A stretch of 50,726 bases of DNA from Herpetosiphon giganteus. Lineage in GTDB: Bacteria > Chloroflexota > Chloroflexia > Chloroflexales > Herpetosiphonaceae. This document shows positions 15,732 to 22,860 of the stretch, in pieces. A program made the position numbers and the translations under genes. The stretch is taken from contig NZ_JAFBCZ010000040.1 of the NCBI RefSeq assembly GCF_016907925.1, forward strand, positions 1 to 50,726, given 5' to 3'. Numbering within the stretch: the first letter of the stretch is position 1; every line of letters starts with the position of its first letter. Below the pieces are notes generated by a model that did no database searches, was not told the DNA's origin, and saw only the letters and a list, made by a program, of their open reading frames with translations.

Positions 15732-16634
15732 TTAGGAATGATTGGTATCATTACCACCATGGCCAAGTTTGGGTCGTATTGTATTATACAACGTTTGGTA
15801 CAACAATATCGCAATCGCTATTTGATTTGATAGATCATCCAATGTTTCTGTTATCGATGGATCATCAAATACATTTTTATCCATACTATCAAAGGAAATA
15901 ACCCCGATACACTCATTATCATTTTTCAACGGTATAACACGAAATGCACGATATTTCTTATTTCCAGTGCTAGGACCAAAGTCTTTGTAATCGAGATCGC
16001 TGACTATTCTTTCCCCTTTACTATATTCGATAGTAACATTATATGGTTTTCCCATCATATATGATTTTCCGGCTATGCCTCTCCTTATATTAGTCTGATT
16101 TCCAATATAAAATCGTGGTTTCTCAAGTGTTTCACTTGGTATACCACTTGATTTCCAACGTGTTAAATAATCTGGTTCTTTTTTATCTCTCATGAAAATA
16201 GAAATACGGAATTGTCTATCTGGTAAAACATCAGCAATATCTCGTAAAATACGATTGGTAATCTCATTAAACTTTTCACGGTCCTTTGCTTGATCTAAAC
16301 GTATTGCAATAGTGTATATAAATTGCAAAATACTTTGTCGAATTAATGACATTTTGTCTCCCAAATCTTTGCGTTTATTTAATATTTCATAATTATTTCT
16401 CATTTTACTGATTTCATTTTCATAATATCTTTTCATGTTATATACCTTATACCCAATTAAAACCAGTATTGCTAACCCAATCCAAATAAGAGTATTACGA
16501 AGATTGAATGAAACGATCGATACAAATAGACCATCGGCTCGATTTCCGAGAACACCTTCGAAGGCTATCCGTATCAGGCTGGTAATTAGAATTCCCACCC
16601 CTGAGTCAGCTAACAGTTTTTTCCATTGTTGCAT
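15732..16634 (-). CDS. Membrane protein with GAF-like domain, 300 aa
   Basis: One strong transmembrane helix (TLIWIGLAILVLIGYKVYNM, about residues 49-68) follows a short N-terminus with a second weakly hydrophobic stretch. A coiled-coil linker of about 60 residues leads to a C-terminal domain of GAF style: VLPDRQFRISIFMRD, later VIPLKNDNECIGVISFDSMD and DLSNQIAIAILLYQTL. Such domains usually bind small ligands or cyclic nucleotides. No output domain is present, so it may signal through a partner. ATG 16634 with GAGG five bases upstream is preferred to ATG 16649. The gene is notably AT-rich compared with the plasmid backbone, which suggests separate acquisition. Confidence 0.55.
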   Translation of the reverse strand: MQQWKKLLADSGVGILITSLIRIAFEGVLGNRADGLFVSIVSFNLRNTLIWIGLAILVLIGYKVYNMKRYYENEISKMRNNYEILNKRKDLGDKMSLIRQSILQFIYTIAIRLDQAKDREKFNEITNRILRDIADVLPDRQFRISIFMRDKKEPDYLTRWKSSGIPSETLEKPRFYIGNQTNIRRGIAGKSYMMGKPYNVTIEYSKGERIVSDLDYKDFGPSTGNKKYRAFRVIPLKNDNECIGVISFDSMDKNVFDDPSITETLDDLSNQIAIAILLYQTLYNTIRPKLGHGGNDTNHS

Positions 16635-17014
16635 GCTGGCCTCACACATCCAAAGTATAGCCTCTGGAACGGCATCAATATGTAGCTACTATGTATTATA
16701 AACATCCTCTTAATTGAATTGCAACTACTGATAGGAAAATATTAAAGCTAGCTATTCAGCATAGCCATAATGTATTCTAGAGTATTTTGTTTTTACATAT
16801 CATTCTTGTATCTATCATGAAATTCCGTGGCTCTAGAAGAAATTAATATTACCGTTGGGCCGTCCCAGCCAAAAGTAATTCGGATGACGAAATACAAGTC
16901 GGCAAGCGTGGTATCGCTCCGCACCACGAGTTACCGCCGGACGGGCATAGCCATGAACCAACAGTTGTCATATTCTGAGAGTGAGGCAAGGGCTTCTTAA
17001 TAATGCGTTGACGG
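16635..17014. other. AT-rich gap and degraded toxin tail
   Basis: The part next to the GAF-like gene (to about 16845) is AT-rich and should contain its promoter, though no clear hexamers stand out. Between about 16850 and 17014 the minus strand may hold decayed remains of a VapC toxin gene in shifted frames. No intact gene is present. Confidence 0.4.
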
Positions 17015-17104
17015 CTACTCAATCCGCTCGCGCACCGCTGCGGGCAGTTGCGGATCACCCGCCAAATACAAGAGCAGCGTATATGTATCGAGCAAAAACC
17101 TCAT
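17015..17104 (-). pseudogene. Truncated VapC-like PIN toxin
   Basis: The frame starts MRFLLDTYTLLLYLAGDPQL, the hallmark N-terminus of PIN-domain VapC toxins (usually MRFLLDTHTLLWYLAG), with the first acidic active-site residue present. A TAG stop ends it after 29 codons, whereas a complete toxin has about 125 residues and two or three more acidic catalytic residues. Its ATG overlaps the antitoxin stop (ATGA), the usual arrangement of such operons. It cannot be a functional ribonuclease. Confidence 0.65.
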
Positions 17105-17322
17105 GCCGCATCCTGCATCCCATCCGCAAGCGGGTCGTCAAAATCAGCATGCAGGCGAATTTTGCCACAGGCACTGCCAAACTGGGGCGTGCCCGTGGCC
17201 ACCGGAATCAATCGGACGTCGCTGCCATCGGGGCGGGTGATAATCACCTCGTTGCCTTGAGCAGCAGCCTCAATCAGTTCTGCAAGGTTTTGTTGCACCA
17301 TGGTTATGTCAATTACCATCAT
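17101..17322 (-). CDS. Phd/YefM-type antitoxin, 73 aa
   Basis: The protein reads MMVIDITMVQQNLAELIEAA then AQGNEVIITRPDGSDVRLIPV, the standard Phd/YefM fold in which the N-terminal part binds DNA and the C-terminal part wraps the toxin. GGAGG lies five bases upstream of the ATG. The cognate VapC-like toxin gene overlaps its stop but is truncated, so this antitoxin is probably an orphan. It may still repress its own promoter or neutralise a related toxin elsewhere. Confidence 0.8.
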   Translation of the reverse strand: MMVIDITMVQQNLAELIEAAAQGNEVIITRPDGSDVRLIPVATGTPQFGSACGKIRLHADFDDPLADGMQDAA

Positions 17323-17343
17323 CAGAGCCTCCGTGTCGTTGGG

Positions 17344-17914
17344 TTAGCCGCCATGCAATTCCAGTGGATCATTCATCACGTCAAGCATATCCCGATCCTC
17401 GCTGTCAAGCCAGGTCAACACTTCGCGGTGGAGTTGGGTTCTTGCGAAAAATGTTAACCATCCGCGTATAGGCCGCAGGCGAGCATTGGGCGGTCGGGAA
17501 GGTTTCGCGATTGGTGCGCAAGCCAACCAAATTGGCTTCTTCACCCCGTGAGCGGAACACCGTCAACCCTGCCTTCGGGTCAAGCACCATAAAGAAATAA
17601 TCGCGCATGGCCAACATCTGATCAATTACCGCCAAGGCCACCCGATTACTCGGATTCACAAGGCCATGGTAGGTGGTTGCGCCATAAAACTGCAAACTCA
17701 TCAGCATCACTTGATCCTGCGGATCGCCCAGCATCGCATGGCCAAAACGAAAGCCCTGGTTGGTCACGCGGGCGGGAATCGGGGTTGCGGGCCGCATCAC
17801 CACATAGCCGGTGCGCACGCCACCGCAGAGCAGCATCCCCAAGCCCAAACAGGGGTCAGGTGATTCGATCAGCATTTGAATAAAGCCCCGATGGAGCGTT
17901 AATGCTTCTGGCAT
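17344..17914 (-). pseudogene. Hypothetical protein gene with a likely frameshift
   Basis: The first frame starts at 17914 (MPEALTLHRGFIQMLIESPD, AAGGAG upstream) and continues to a stop at 17405 after the unlikely tail RKNPTPPRSVDLA. Removing one base from a run of five T residues (plus strand A-run 17447-17451) moves translation into a frame that continues FARTQLHREVLTWLDSEDRD and ends at 17344. That tail looks like real protein. The intact product would be about 190 aa, soluble and of unknown function. The event may be a real mutation, a slippage site or a sequencing error. As the sequence stands, a 169-aa product would be made. Confidence 0.55.
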
Positions 17915-17994
17915 CCTGACTCCTTTCACACATCTGCTGTCTAGTATACCGATAGCTGAGCGCGCGGGCCAGCCCAACGCGCAATTAAGTCTGG

Positions 17995-18333
17995 CTATGC
18001 ATCCCGAAGAATCCGATAGCAGATCTGATCGTGCCCTTCTTCCTGCCCCACCCAGCGCGCCAGCTGTGGATACAGCGCCAACACCTGATCGAAGCCCTGC
18101 CGAATCGCAGGATACAAGCGCGCATCATTAAAGGGAAAGATCATCCCAACAGGCTGATCCGCACAATACAGTTGGGCATGCGCTGGTGCAAGCAGAATAT
18201 GCGTCGCGTGCTGCTTCACCGCATCGTCAAGCCACTGCATCGCAAACAAACCAGGGTAGCCCGCTTGTCGGGAAATAATCAACGAATCCATAGCAGCACC
18301 ATCGGCATGCAGCTGGGTCCATGCATCATCCAT
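17995..18333 (-). CDS. Hypothetical protein, 112 aa
   Basis: AAGGA lies five bases before the ATG. The protein (MDDAWTQLHADGAAMDSLII) is soluble, rich in Ala, Gln and His and of unknown function. It has no cysteine cluster, membrane helix or known catalytic motif. It follows the HTH gene at 18370 by about 36 bp and is probably co-transcribed with it. Confidence 0.55.
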   Translation of the reverse strand: MDDAWTQLHADGAAMDSLIISRQAGYPGLFAMQWLDDAVKQHATHILLAPAHAQLYCADQPVGMIFPFNDARLYPAIRQGFDQVLALYPQLARWVGQEEGHDQICYRILRDA

Positions 18334-18369
18334 CGCGATCCTTTCATCACTGCATCAACAGCACAAGGT

Positions 18370-18597
18370 TCATTCAGCATGCTCGTCCGGCAGCGGATCA
18401 AACTGCTCGTTATAGGTTTTTGTGCGCCATGCTTGATACGCCAAGACATCCGCGCGCGTAAACAGGTAGCGGGTGCGCTGTTTGCCTTCCGATTTAAAAC
18501 TTGGGATAAGATGCCCAGCCATAATCTCGCGATGAATCGTCCCCAGCGAGACCTTGCAAAGCGTGGCCACCTGGGCACTGGATAATAACTCATGCAT
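18370..18597 (-). CDS. Excisionase-like helix-turn-helix protein, 75 aa
   Basis: The sequence MHELLSSAQVATLCKVSLGT and IHREIMAGHLIPSFK, then RTRYLFTRADVLAYQAW, is a typical MerR-type/HTH_17 winged helix as in phage excisionases and small plasmid regulators. The start at 18597 is seven bases from GGAGGA and overlaps the end of the upstream gene. It probably regulates neighbouring genes or assists recombination. No integrase is in the window, so the excisionase role is open. Confidence 0.65.
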   Translation of the reverse strand: MHELLSSAQVATLCKVSLGTIHREIMAGHLIPSFKSEGKQRTRYLFTRADVLAYQAWRTKTYNEQFDPLPDEHAE

Positions 18598-19228
18598 CCT
18601 CAGTTCCTCCGGCAGCGGGCTGGTCAGTCGTCCGCTCTGGTACAAACCGCACGGTCGTACCGGTTAACACTGGAATATATTTGCCATTCGCGATCTGGTG
18701 TTCAGCAAGGAAGGTTTTCACCGTTAAAACAACCCCGGTATGGCTACTCGGCTTCACCTTATGAATCCCCTGCCCGTGCTTCTCTGGTTCCTCGGCAGCG
18801 AGCAAGATCACCATATTGCCCTTCATTTGAAGCGCGATCCAGTCAGGATTCCCAAGATGATCATAAACATCCTTGCCAAATGCCAGAAACCGATCCCCAT
18901 GAACCCGCACAAAGCGACTTGTTCGGCGACCTTTGTGCGGGTTTGCGGGCGTGCCATAGGCGATAACCGTCGGCGTGCGCTTCGGTGCGGCCATACATGC
19001 GGCACACCAATCACCAAGCGGGATATGCTGCTCCGCTTGGCGTAAGGTTGGGTAGCTCGCTTGTTCGCCATGGGTTTCACACACCACGACCCACGAGTGT
19101 TCGGCTTCAATTCCTGCTTGCTCAGCATAATATAAGGTCACGGGCTGTCCAGTCGTGCGGCTGATGCTTTGTTTCACCCGTCCAGGAATGCCCTGATCAG
19201 CATAGGTTCGGTCGGTCGGTCGGGCCAT
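18590..19228 (-). CDS. Hypothetical protein, 212 aa
   Basis: MARPTDRTYADQGIPGRVKQ starts five bases after GGAGG, which favours 19228 over the upstream ATG at 19240. The middle holds a CETHGEQ ... GDWCAACM arrangement that could bind a metal, and a basic stretch (NPHKGRRTSRFVRVHGDRFL). No family is recognised. It is translationally coupled to the HTH gene (8-bp overlap), so a shared regulatory or DNA-related task is plausible. Confidence 0.55.
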   Translation of the reverse strand: MARPTDRTYADQGIPGRVKQSISRTTGQPVTLYYAEQAGIEAEHSWVVVCETHGEQASYPTLRQAEQHIPLGDWCAACMAAPKRTPTVIAYGTPANPHKGRRTSRFVRVHGDRFLAFGKDVYDHLGNPDWIALQMKGNMVILLAAEEPEKHGQGIHKVKPSSHTGVVLTVKTFLAEHQIANGKYIPVLTGTTVRFVPERTTDQPAAGGTEDA

Positions 19229-19300
19229 ACGCGCCTCCATTGGTCATTCGTATCGATCATACATTACTCCTCCTTAATCATCATTCCTTCATATGCTGAT

Positions 19301-19331
19301 GCGCCATGGTGGAATCACCCCACCATGGCGC
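19301..19331 (-). terminator. 12-bp intergenic hairpin
   Basis: GCGCCATGGTGG and CCACCATGGCGC form a perfect stem with a seven-base loop, ten bases beyond the stop of the 19342-19926 gene. No U-tract follows, so it could be an mRNA 3' stabiliser or processing site as well as a terminator. It belongs to a series of intergenic hairpins across 19300-22710. Confidence 0.5.
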
Positions 19332-19341
19332 ATGACGCTTC

Positions 19342-19926
19342 TTAGGCCGCGTTCCGCTCCTGCTCACGCGGAACAATCGGCAGCGGAGCTTGTCGCTCAA
19401 TCCGTGCCACATCCTCGCGGCGCTCGCACACCAGTTGCCACGCATTCGCTTCCGCGCGGTGGGCTTCGGCCAGTTGTTCTTCGCAGATCATGCGCTGTTC
19501 GGTCGCATCCTCGTAGGCTGTAATCGCCACATTAAGCATGTGTTGCGCGAAGTGATGGGCGCTTTGGCGTTGGCGTTCACGCTCGGCAGCGAGCCACAAC
19601 GAAACCGCGATCATATGCACACAGGTTTCCTTATAGCCACGCTGGCGGCGAGAACAGTGACACAACCATGCCACGCCTGATGCATTGTGGCCAACCGTCA
19701 CCCGATAGCGGCGTGTGCCATCGCAGACCAGGACACAGTGCACCACCTCGTCCGAAAGATCGTCAATGGTCTGCGGATGCTGGGCCGCGATCAGCGCCAC
19801 GGCACGATCAACGGCTGATAACGAACGGGCGAGGGCATGCAGGTCGTGGGCGCTCGTTGTGCTAGCAATCTGCGCATAGAGGGCTTGACGCATGCGATCG
19901 GCTTCGGGTACAATTAAGGCGTTCAT
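19342..19926 (-). CDS. SWIM-zinc-finger-like protein, 194 aa
   Basis: The central segment WLCHCSRRQRGYKETCVHMI has the CxC...CxH spacing of SWIM zinc fingers, which bind DNA or proteins. The N-terminal half is helical, and the C-terminal half is a long charged helix with many Glu/Arg pairs (EDATEQRMICEEQLAEAHRA). AAGGGAA lies about seven bases upstream of the ATG. It sits in the ArdC cluster and is preceded by an 11-bp hairpin with a TAACCAG loop. The function is unknown. Confidence 0.6.
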   Translation of the reverse strand: MNALIVPEADRMRQALYAQIASTTSAHDLHALARSLSAVDRAVALIAAQHPQTIDDLSDEVVHCVLVCDGTRRYRVTVGHNASGVAWLCHCSRRQRGYKETCVHMIAVSLWLAAERERQRQSAHHFAQHMLNVAITAYEDATEQRMICEEQLAEAHRAEANAWQLVCERREDVARIERQAPLPIVPREQERNAA

Positions 19927-19955
19927 AGTTTGGTTCCCTTTGGGTACTAAACACG

Positions 19956-19984
19956 CGCTGGCAGTGCTGGTTACACTGCCAGCG
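19956..19984 (-). promoter_or_regulatory. Leader hairpin with TAACCAG loop
   Basis: On the minus strand a perfect 11-bp stem (CGCTGGCAGTG/CACTGCCAGCG) encloses TAACCAG and lies about 30 bases upstream of the 19342-19926 start, just before the ribosome site. The loop resembles the TGTACCAG loop in the leaders of three other genes in this cluster. Confidence 0.5.
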
Positions 19985-19991
19985 CATTGTT

Positions 19992-20342
19992 TTAAGCGGC
20001 TGATTCGACCGTCGTTCCTTTTACCTTGGTAATTCGCAAGCTGCCTGCACGATGGTGCTGCTTACGTTGCTTTTCGATCATCTCGGCAATCCCTCCCCGC
20101 CCATTGGCCACGAGTTTTCGTACCAGATCCTCTAGTCCAGCCCGATCATAACTCACGACAATTGCAGGGCGCGTTATTTCCAGCGTCGCGATGCCATCAA
20201 GCACGACCTTGCCTCCTGCGGCTTCAACGAGACTGCTTAATGCTGTCCGTGCCTGCTCGCGTTCCGTATTCAGGCTGGCGATCTGGTCGTCTAACGCGGC
20301 GATGGTCTGGTACAGCGTGGTGATGTCGGTGTGGCTCGTCAT
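19992..20342 (-). CDS. Coiled-coil hypothetical protein, 116 aa
   Basis: The start at 20342 follows GGAGGA by seven bases; the longer frame to 20363 would begin inside the hairpin. The N-terminus (ITTLYQTIAALDDQIASLNT) is a coiled coil. A short beta-like middle part (KVVLDGIATLEITRPAIVVS) and a basic C-terminus (EKQRKQHHRAGSLRITKVKG) follow. It resembles small DNA-associated plasmid proteins but has no recognised family. Confidence 0.55.
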   Translation of the reverse strand: MTSHTDITTLYQTIAALDDQIASLNTEREQARTALSSLVEAAGGKVVLDGIATLEITRPAIVVSYDRAGLEDLVRKLVANGRGGIAEMIEKQRKQHHRAGSLRITKVKGTTVESAA

Positions 20343-20363
20343 AGCTTGATCCTCCTCTGTCAT

Positions 20364-20395
20364 CGGCAGCGGCGTGAGGCCGCTGCCGTTTTTTT
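20364..20395 (+). terminator. Terminator pointing rightward between leftward genes
   Basis: CGGCAGCGG and CCGCTGCCG form a 9-bp stem with loop CGTGAGG, and on the plus strand seven T residues follow. The orientation is opposite to the flanking genes, so it would stop antisense transcription entering the ArdC gene. On the minus strand the same hairpin lies just upstream of a ribosome site. Confidence 0.6.
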
Positions 20396-20400
20396 CCTCG

Positions 20401-21327
20401 TTAGGCAGCCATCACGGTCGTCGTGCGGCGGCGTTTGATGGCAGCAGCGGCGGCGGGCGGCGGTTCGGGCGCGCCGTCGCTGGCTTCCTCGGCTGGCACA
20501 ACGATGGCCATGATCTGCTTGGTGAGGGTTTGAATCGTCCCCAACACCTGCTTAATCAATGCGGTTCCTCCCTCACTGGCCGACCATCCCGCTATATACG
20601 GGAATGAGCGCTCGCCGCTGTCAATGTTGATGCAGGCACACACTTGGAACGCCACCCCTTCCGCGATGGTTTCGTGCGCCTCGCGGGTGTACTTGCCTTC
20701 CGTAAGGTGGTGGGCGATTTCGTGCACCAAGGTCTTGAGCATTTGCGCCTTGGCAGCGGGTCGAATCCAAATCAGCTTCGACGCTGCCGAATAATAGCCC
20801 ATGGCCTCGCCCATGGCGTGGCGTTCGTCGCTGCTGATGGTTAATCCTTCGCGTTCAGCGTAGGACACCAAGCAATCATAGATGGAGTGGCCGCGTTCCT
20901 CGGTCAAGAGAGGACAATCCAGCGTGGGGATGTCGTCGCCTTCCGTTTGCGACACATCAAACACATGTTCAACCCCAAAGTAGACGTGGGTTTCTTCGCA
21001 GCCCGTAGCAGCATCGACCTTGGCGGCCACACGCGGCGCATAAATCATGATGCCTTTTTCGCCCTTTTTCACGGTTCGCCCAAGTTTCCGCCAGGTGTGA
21101 AAGCCTGCCACGCGCTGGGCGGCAGGCTTTTGCAGCCAAATCAGCATGGCATTGTTGGCGCTATACGTGTGAAACTTTGCGTTAGCGGCCAATACCGCTT
21201 GGAACGAGGCACTATCCAAAATCGCTTGGACACCTGCCAGTAAGGCGCTATCGAGCTGGCTACGGCGGTTGGTATCACGGGCGGTGCGTTCGTCGGCGGT
21301 CAACACGGGCTTGCGTTTGGTGTTCAT
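20401..21327 (-). CDS. ardC: ArdC-family antirestriction protein, 308 aa
   Basis: The N-terminal domain (about 20-125) has the ArdC ssDNA-binding signature: YSANNAMLIWLQKP, VAGFHTWRKLGRTVKKGEKG and IMIYAPR. The C-terminal domain has the zinc-metallopeptidase motif HEIAHH (202-207) followed by a downstream acidic residue. ArdC-type proteins, carried by conjugative plasmids, protect incoming DNA during transfer. The tail is rich in Ala and Pro with a basic end. GGGAG lies seven bases upstream of the ATG, and its leader contains the TGTACCAG hairpin shared with two other genes. It would help this element escape restriction in a new host. Confidence 0.85.
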   Translation of the reverse strand: MNTKRKPVLTADERTARDTNRRSQLDSALLAGVQAILDSASFQAVLAANAKFHTYSANNAMLIWLQKPAAQRVAGFHTWRKLGRTVKKGEKGIMIYAPRVAAKVDAATGCEETHVYFGVEHVFDVSQTEGDDIPTLDCPLLTEERGHSIYDCLVSYAEREGLTISSDERHAMGEAMGYYSAASKLIWIRPAAKAQMLKTLVHEIAHHLTEGKYTREAHETIAEGVAFQVCACINIDSGERSFPYIAGWSASEGGTALIKQVLGTIQTLTKQIMAIVVPAEEASDGAPEPPPAAAAAIKRRRTTTVMAA

Positions 21328-21351
21328 AGGTTGGCTCCCTGTTCACTCGGC

Positions 21352-21378
21352 GGCAACGGTGCTGGTACACACGCTGCC
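21352..21378 (-). promoter_or_regulatory. Leader hairpin with TGTACCAG loop upstream of ardC
   Basis: On the minus strand GGCAGCGTG and CACCGTTGCC pair (one bulge) around TGTACCAG, about 25 bases upstream of the ardC start. The same loop and flanking stem recur at 21624 and 22676 with changed stem bases. A conserved tail (AGCCAAYCTATGAACAC) follows each copy. Confidence 0.55.
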
Positions 21379-21404
21379 GCGCTGATTGATGGCTATCGTC
21401 CTGT

Positions 21405-21599
21405 TTAAGCGGTGTAGTCCGTGGCGATGGGCGTATTGATAACCAGAGGGGGCTGGGTGCGGTTCCAGCGTTCAAAGTCAATTTTCCACATATAGACACC
21501 CAGCTCATTAATCAAGGCACGGGCGGCGGCTTCGTGGGCCTCCAATTCCGCATCGGTCAAGGTTTCTACATCGGTGGTGGTATCAATCGGGGTGTTCAT
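21405..21599 (-). CDS. Small acidic protein, paralogue 1, 64 aa
   Basis: MNTPIDTTTDVETLTDAELE begins a small helical protein with the segment MWKIDFERWNRTQPPLV. AAGGAG lies upstream of the ATG at 21599. A paralogue with the same leader and promoter lies at 22458-22655. No family is known to me. It may bind a partner through its acidic helix. It precedes ardC in the same direction and is transcribed from a consensus promoter at 21669. Confidence 0.65.
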   Translation of the reverse strand: MNTPIDTTTDVETLTDAELEAHEAAARALINELGVYMWKIDFERWNRTQPPLVINTPIATDYTA

Positions 21600-21623
21600 A
21601 GATTGGCTCCTTGTGCATTCGGC

Positions 21624-21650
21624 GGCAGCGGCGCTGGTACACACGCTGTC
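21624..21650 (-). promoter_or_regulatory. Leader hairpin with TGTACCAG loop, second copy
   Basis: On the minus strand GACAGCGTG, loop TGTACCAG and CGCCGCTGCC lie between the promoter at 21669 and the start at 21599, so the element is in the 5' untranslated region. Confidence 0.55.
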
Positions 21651-21668
21651 GTTCTTGATTTCCTTTGT

Positions 21669-21697
21669 ATTATATACTCTTTTCAACTCTTTGTCAA
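21669..21697 (-). promoter_or_regulatory. Perfect sigma-70 promoter
   Basis: TTGACA (21697-21692) and TATAAT (21674-21669) are separated by exactly 17 bases on the minus strand. It drives the small paralogue 1 and probably ardC beyond it. The region upstream contains GGTCAGAAATGGTCGTTTTA, a near-direct repeat also present at the sister promoter. Confidence 0.85.
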
Positions 21698-21871
21698 TAA
21701 AATGTATTGCTTCCTAATGCCCTAAAACGACCATTTCTGACCAATTCAGCGCCTCGATTTTGTGATGTAGACTTGGCTGGTTGAGGTCGTTTCGCGGCTG
21801 CCGTAACGCGCTGTGCGGGCTTCTGCGGGCGATTGCTGGTGTAGTTTAGTCGGGTCATGGATTGGATCTGC

Positions 21872-22393
21872 TTACTCGCATGAATGCAACAGCACGCGGA
21901 TGGTTTGGGCCGTGGTTTTCTTGACGGCTTCACGCTCGGCGGTTTCATGCGCGGCGGTATAGGCTGCATCGCCCATGATCCAGCGCTGCCGTTTGGCGGG
22001 AATCTTTGCGCGGGGTTCGCGAAACCATGCACCGTCACGAATCAGCATCGTGCTATAGATCTGCTGGGCTGCGTCGCGGATCTGGACGCGAATCGCATCC
22101 TCGTTAAGGTCGGCACTGATCTGAATGGTGTGGGTGTCGGCCACATCCTCCAACAAGCGGCGCAATTCGCGTGCGCCAAACTGGTAGCACTCCGTGCCAA
22201 CAATGAGGTGCAGCATCGTGCTGTTCGGCTTCGTGAAGGCCGCGCGTACCACACTCACACCCATCCAGCTGCTCGCGTGGATCATGCGCTCGGTCGTGCG
22301 GGCTGCGGCTGATTGTTTCACAATCACGGGTTGGGTTATCACGGGGGCTGTATAATTGAACAAATCCATTTGCTGGCTCATGGTTGGCTGCAT
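21872..22393 (-). CDS. Hypothetical protein, 173 aa
   Basis: AGAGGGG precedes the ATG by seven bases. The protein (MQPTMSQQMDLFNYTAPVIT) has a disordered N-terminus, then a compact alpha/beta stretch (MLHLIVGTECYQFGARELRR and LLEDVADTHTIQISADL) and a basic helical C-terminus. I recognise no family. It lies between two copies of the duplicated promoter unit, so it follows paralogue 2 (22458-22655) and may be transcribed with it. Confidence 0.55.
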   Translation of the reverse strand: MQPTMSQQMDLFNYTAPVITQPVIVKQSAAARTTERMIHASSWMGVSVVRAAFTKPNSTMLHLIVGTECYQFGARELRRLLEDVADTHTIQISADLNEDAIRVQIRDAAQQIYSTMLIRDGAWFREPRAKIPAKRQRWIMGDAAYTAAHETAEREAVKKTTAQTIRVLLHSCE

Positions 22394-22417
22394 GGGGCTT
22401 CCCCTCTCATTGCTGAC

Positions 22418-22439
22418 GAGCGGCCATGTTTGGCCGCTC
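22418..22439 (-). promoter_or_regulatory. 9-bp hairpin upstream of the 21872-22393 gene
   Basis: GAGCGGCCA and TGGCCGCTC pair around a four-base loop about 25 bases before the start codon. It has the same placement as the other hairpins of this cluster but lacks the ACCAG loop. Confidence 0.45.
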
Positions 22440-22457
22440 GCGTCTGCTCATTCCTGT

Positions 22458-22655
22458 TTAAGCGGCGTATTCTTCGGCCATCACGGGAATGCTCGCGGGC
22501 ATGGGGAATTGGGTGCGGCTCCAACGCTCTACGTCAATCTCCCACAAAGAGCGTTGCAAGTGGTCAATGTGGGCCTTGATAGCAGCTTCACGAGCTTCTA
22601 ACTCGGCATCGCTCAAAATTTCTACGTCGGTGGTGGTATCAATCGAGGTGTTCAT
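22458..22655 (-). CDS. Small acidic protein, paralogue 2, 65 aa
   Basis: MNTSIDTTTDVEILSDAELE and LWEIDVERWSRTQFPMP show that this is a paralogue of the 21405-21599 product. The ribosome site (AAGGGAGCC) and start codon context are the same. It is the promoter-proximal gene of the cluster, followed by the 21872-22393 gene. Function unknown. Confidence 0.65.
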   Translation of the reverse strand: MNTSIDTTTDVEILSDAELEAREAAIKAHIDHLQRSLWEIDVERWSRTQFPMPASIPVMAEEYAA

Positions 22656-22675
22656 AGATTGGCTCCCTTGTGCTC

Positions 22676-22705
22676 GGCGATAGCGGTGCTGGTACACGTG
22701 CTGCC
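22676..22705 (-). promoter_or_regulatory. Leader hairpin with TGTACCAG loop, third copy
   Basis: On the minus strand GGCAGCACG, TGTACCAG and CACCGCTATCGCC form a weaker version of the hairpin, again between promoter and start codon. Confidence 0.5.
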
Positions 22706-22723
22706 GTTCTTGAATTCCTTTAT

Positions 22724-22752
22724 ATTATATATCTTTTTCAACTCTTTTTCAA
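22724..22752 (-). promoter_or_regulatory. Near-consensus sigma-70 promoter
   Basis: TTGAAA (22752-22747) and TATAAT (22729-22724) with a 17-base spacer on the minus strand. Upstream is the direct repeat AATTGGTCAGAATTGGTC, which could be an operator pair. Confidence 0.8.
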
Positions 22753-22860
22753 TACCTTTTTTTGCTTTCTGATGCCCTAAAACGACCAATTCTGACCAAT
22801 TCAGCGCCTCTGTTTTCAGGCTTGACGCTGGCTCGTTGGGGTCGTGGTGATGCTGCTATA

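Larger units (their letters stand above)
21600..21830 (-). repeat. Duplicated promoter-leader unit, copy 1
   Basis: This stretch, from the ribosome site of paralogue 1 through its promoter to about 21830, matches 22656-22860 closely: leader hairpin, promoter and the upstream block ending GACCAATTCAGCGCCTC on the plus strand. The neighbouring genes are also paralogous, so a unit of about 430 bp was duplicated. Confidence 0.6.
22656..22860 (-). repeat. Duplicated promoter-leader unit, copy 2
   Basis: Second copy of the promoter and leader block. It includes TGCCCTAAAACGACCA, which is identical in copy 1. Confidence 0.6.

Noticed and set aside
21694-22038. Minus-strand frame of 114 codons
   Set aside because: It is out of frame within the 21872-22393 gene and extends through the duplicated promoter.
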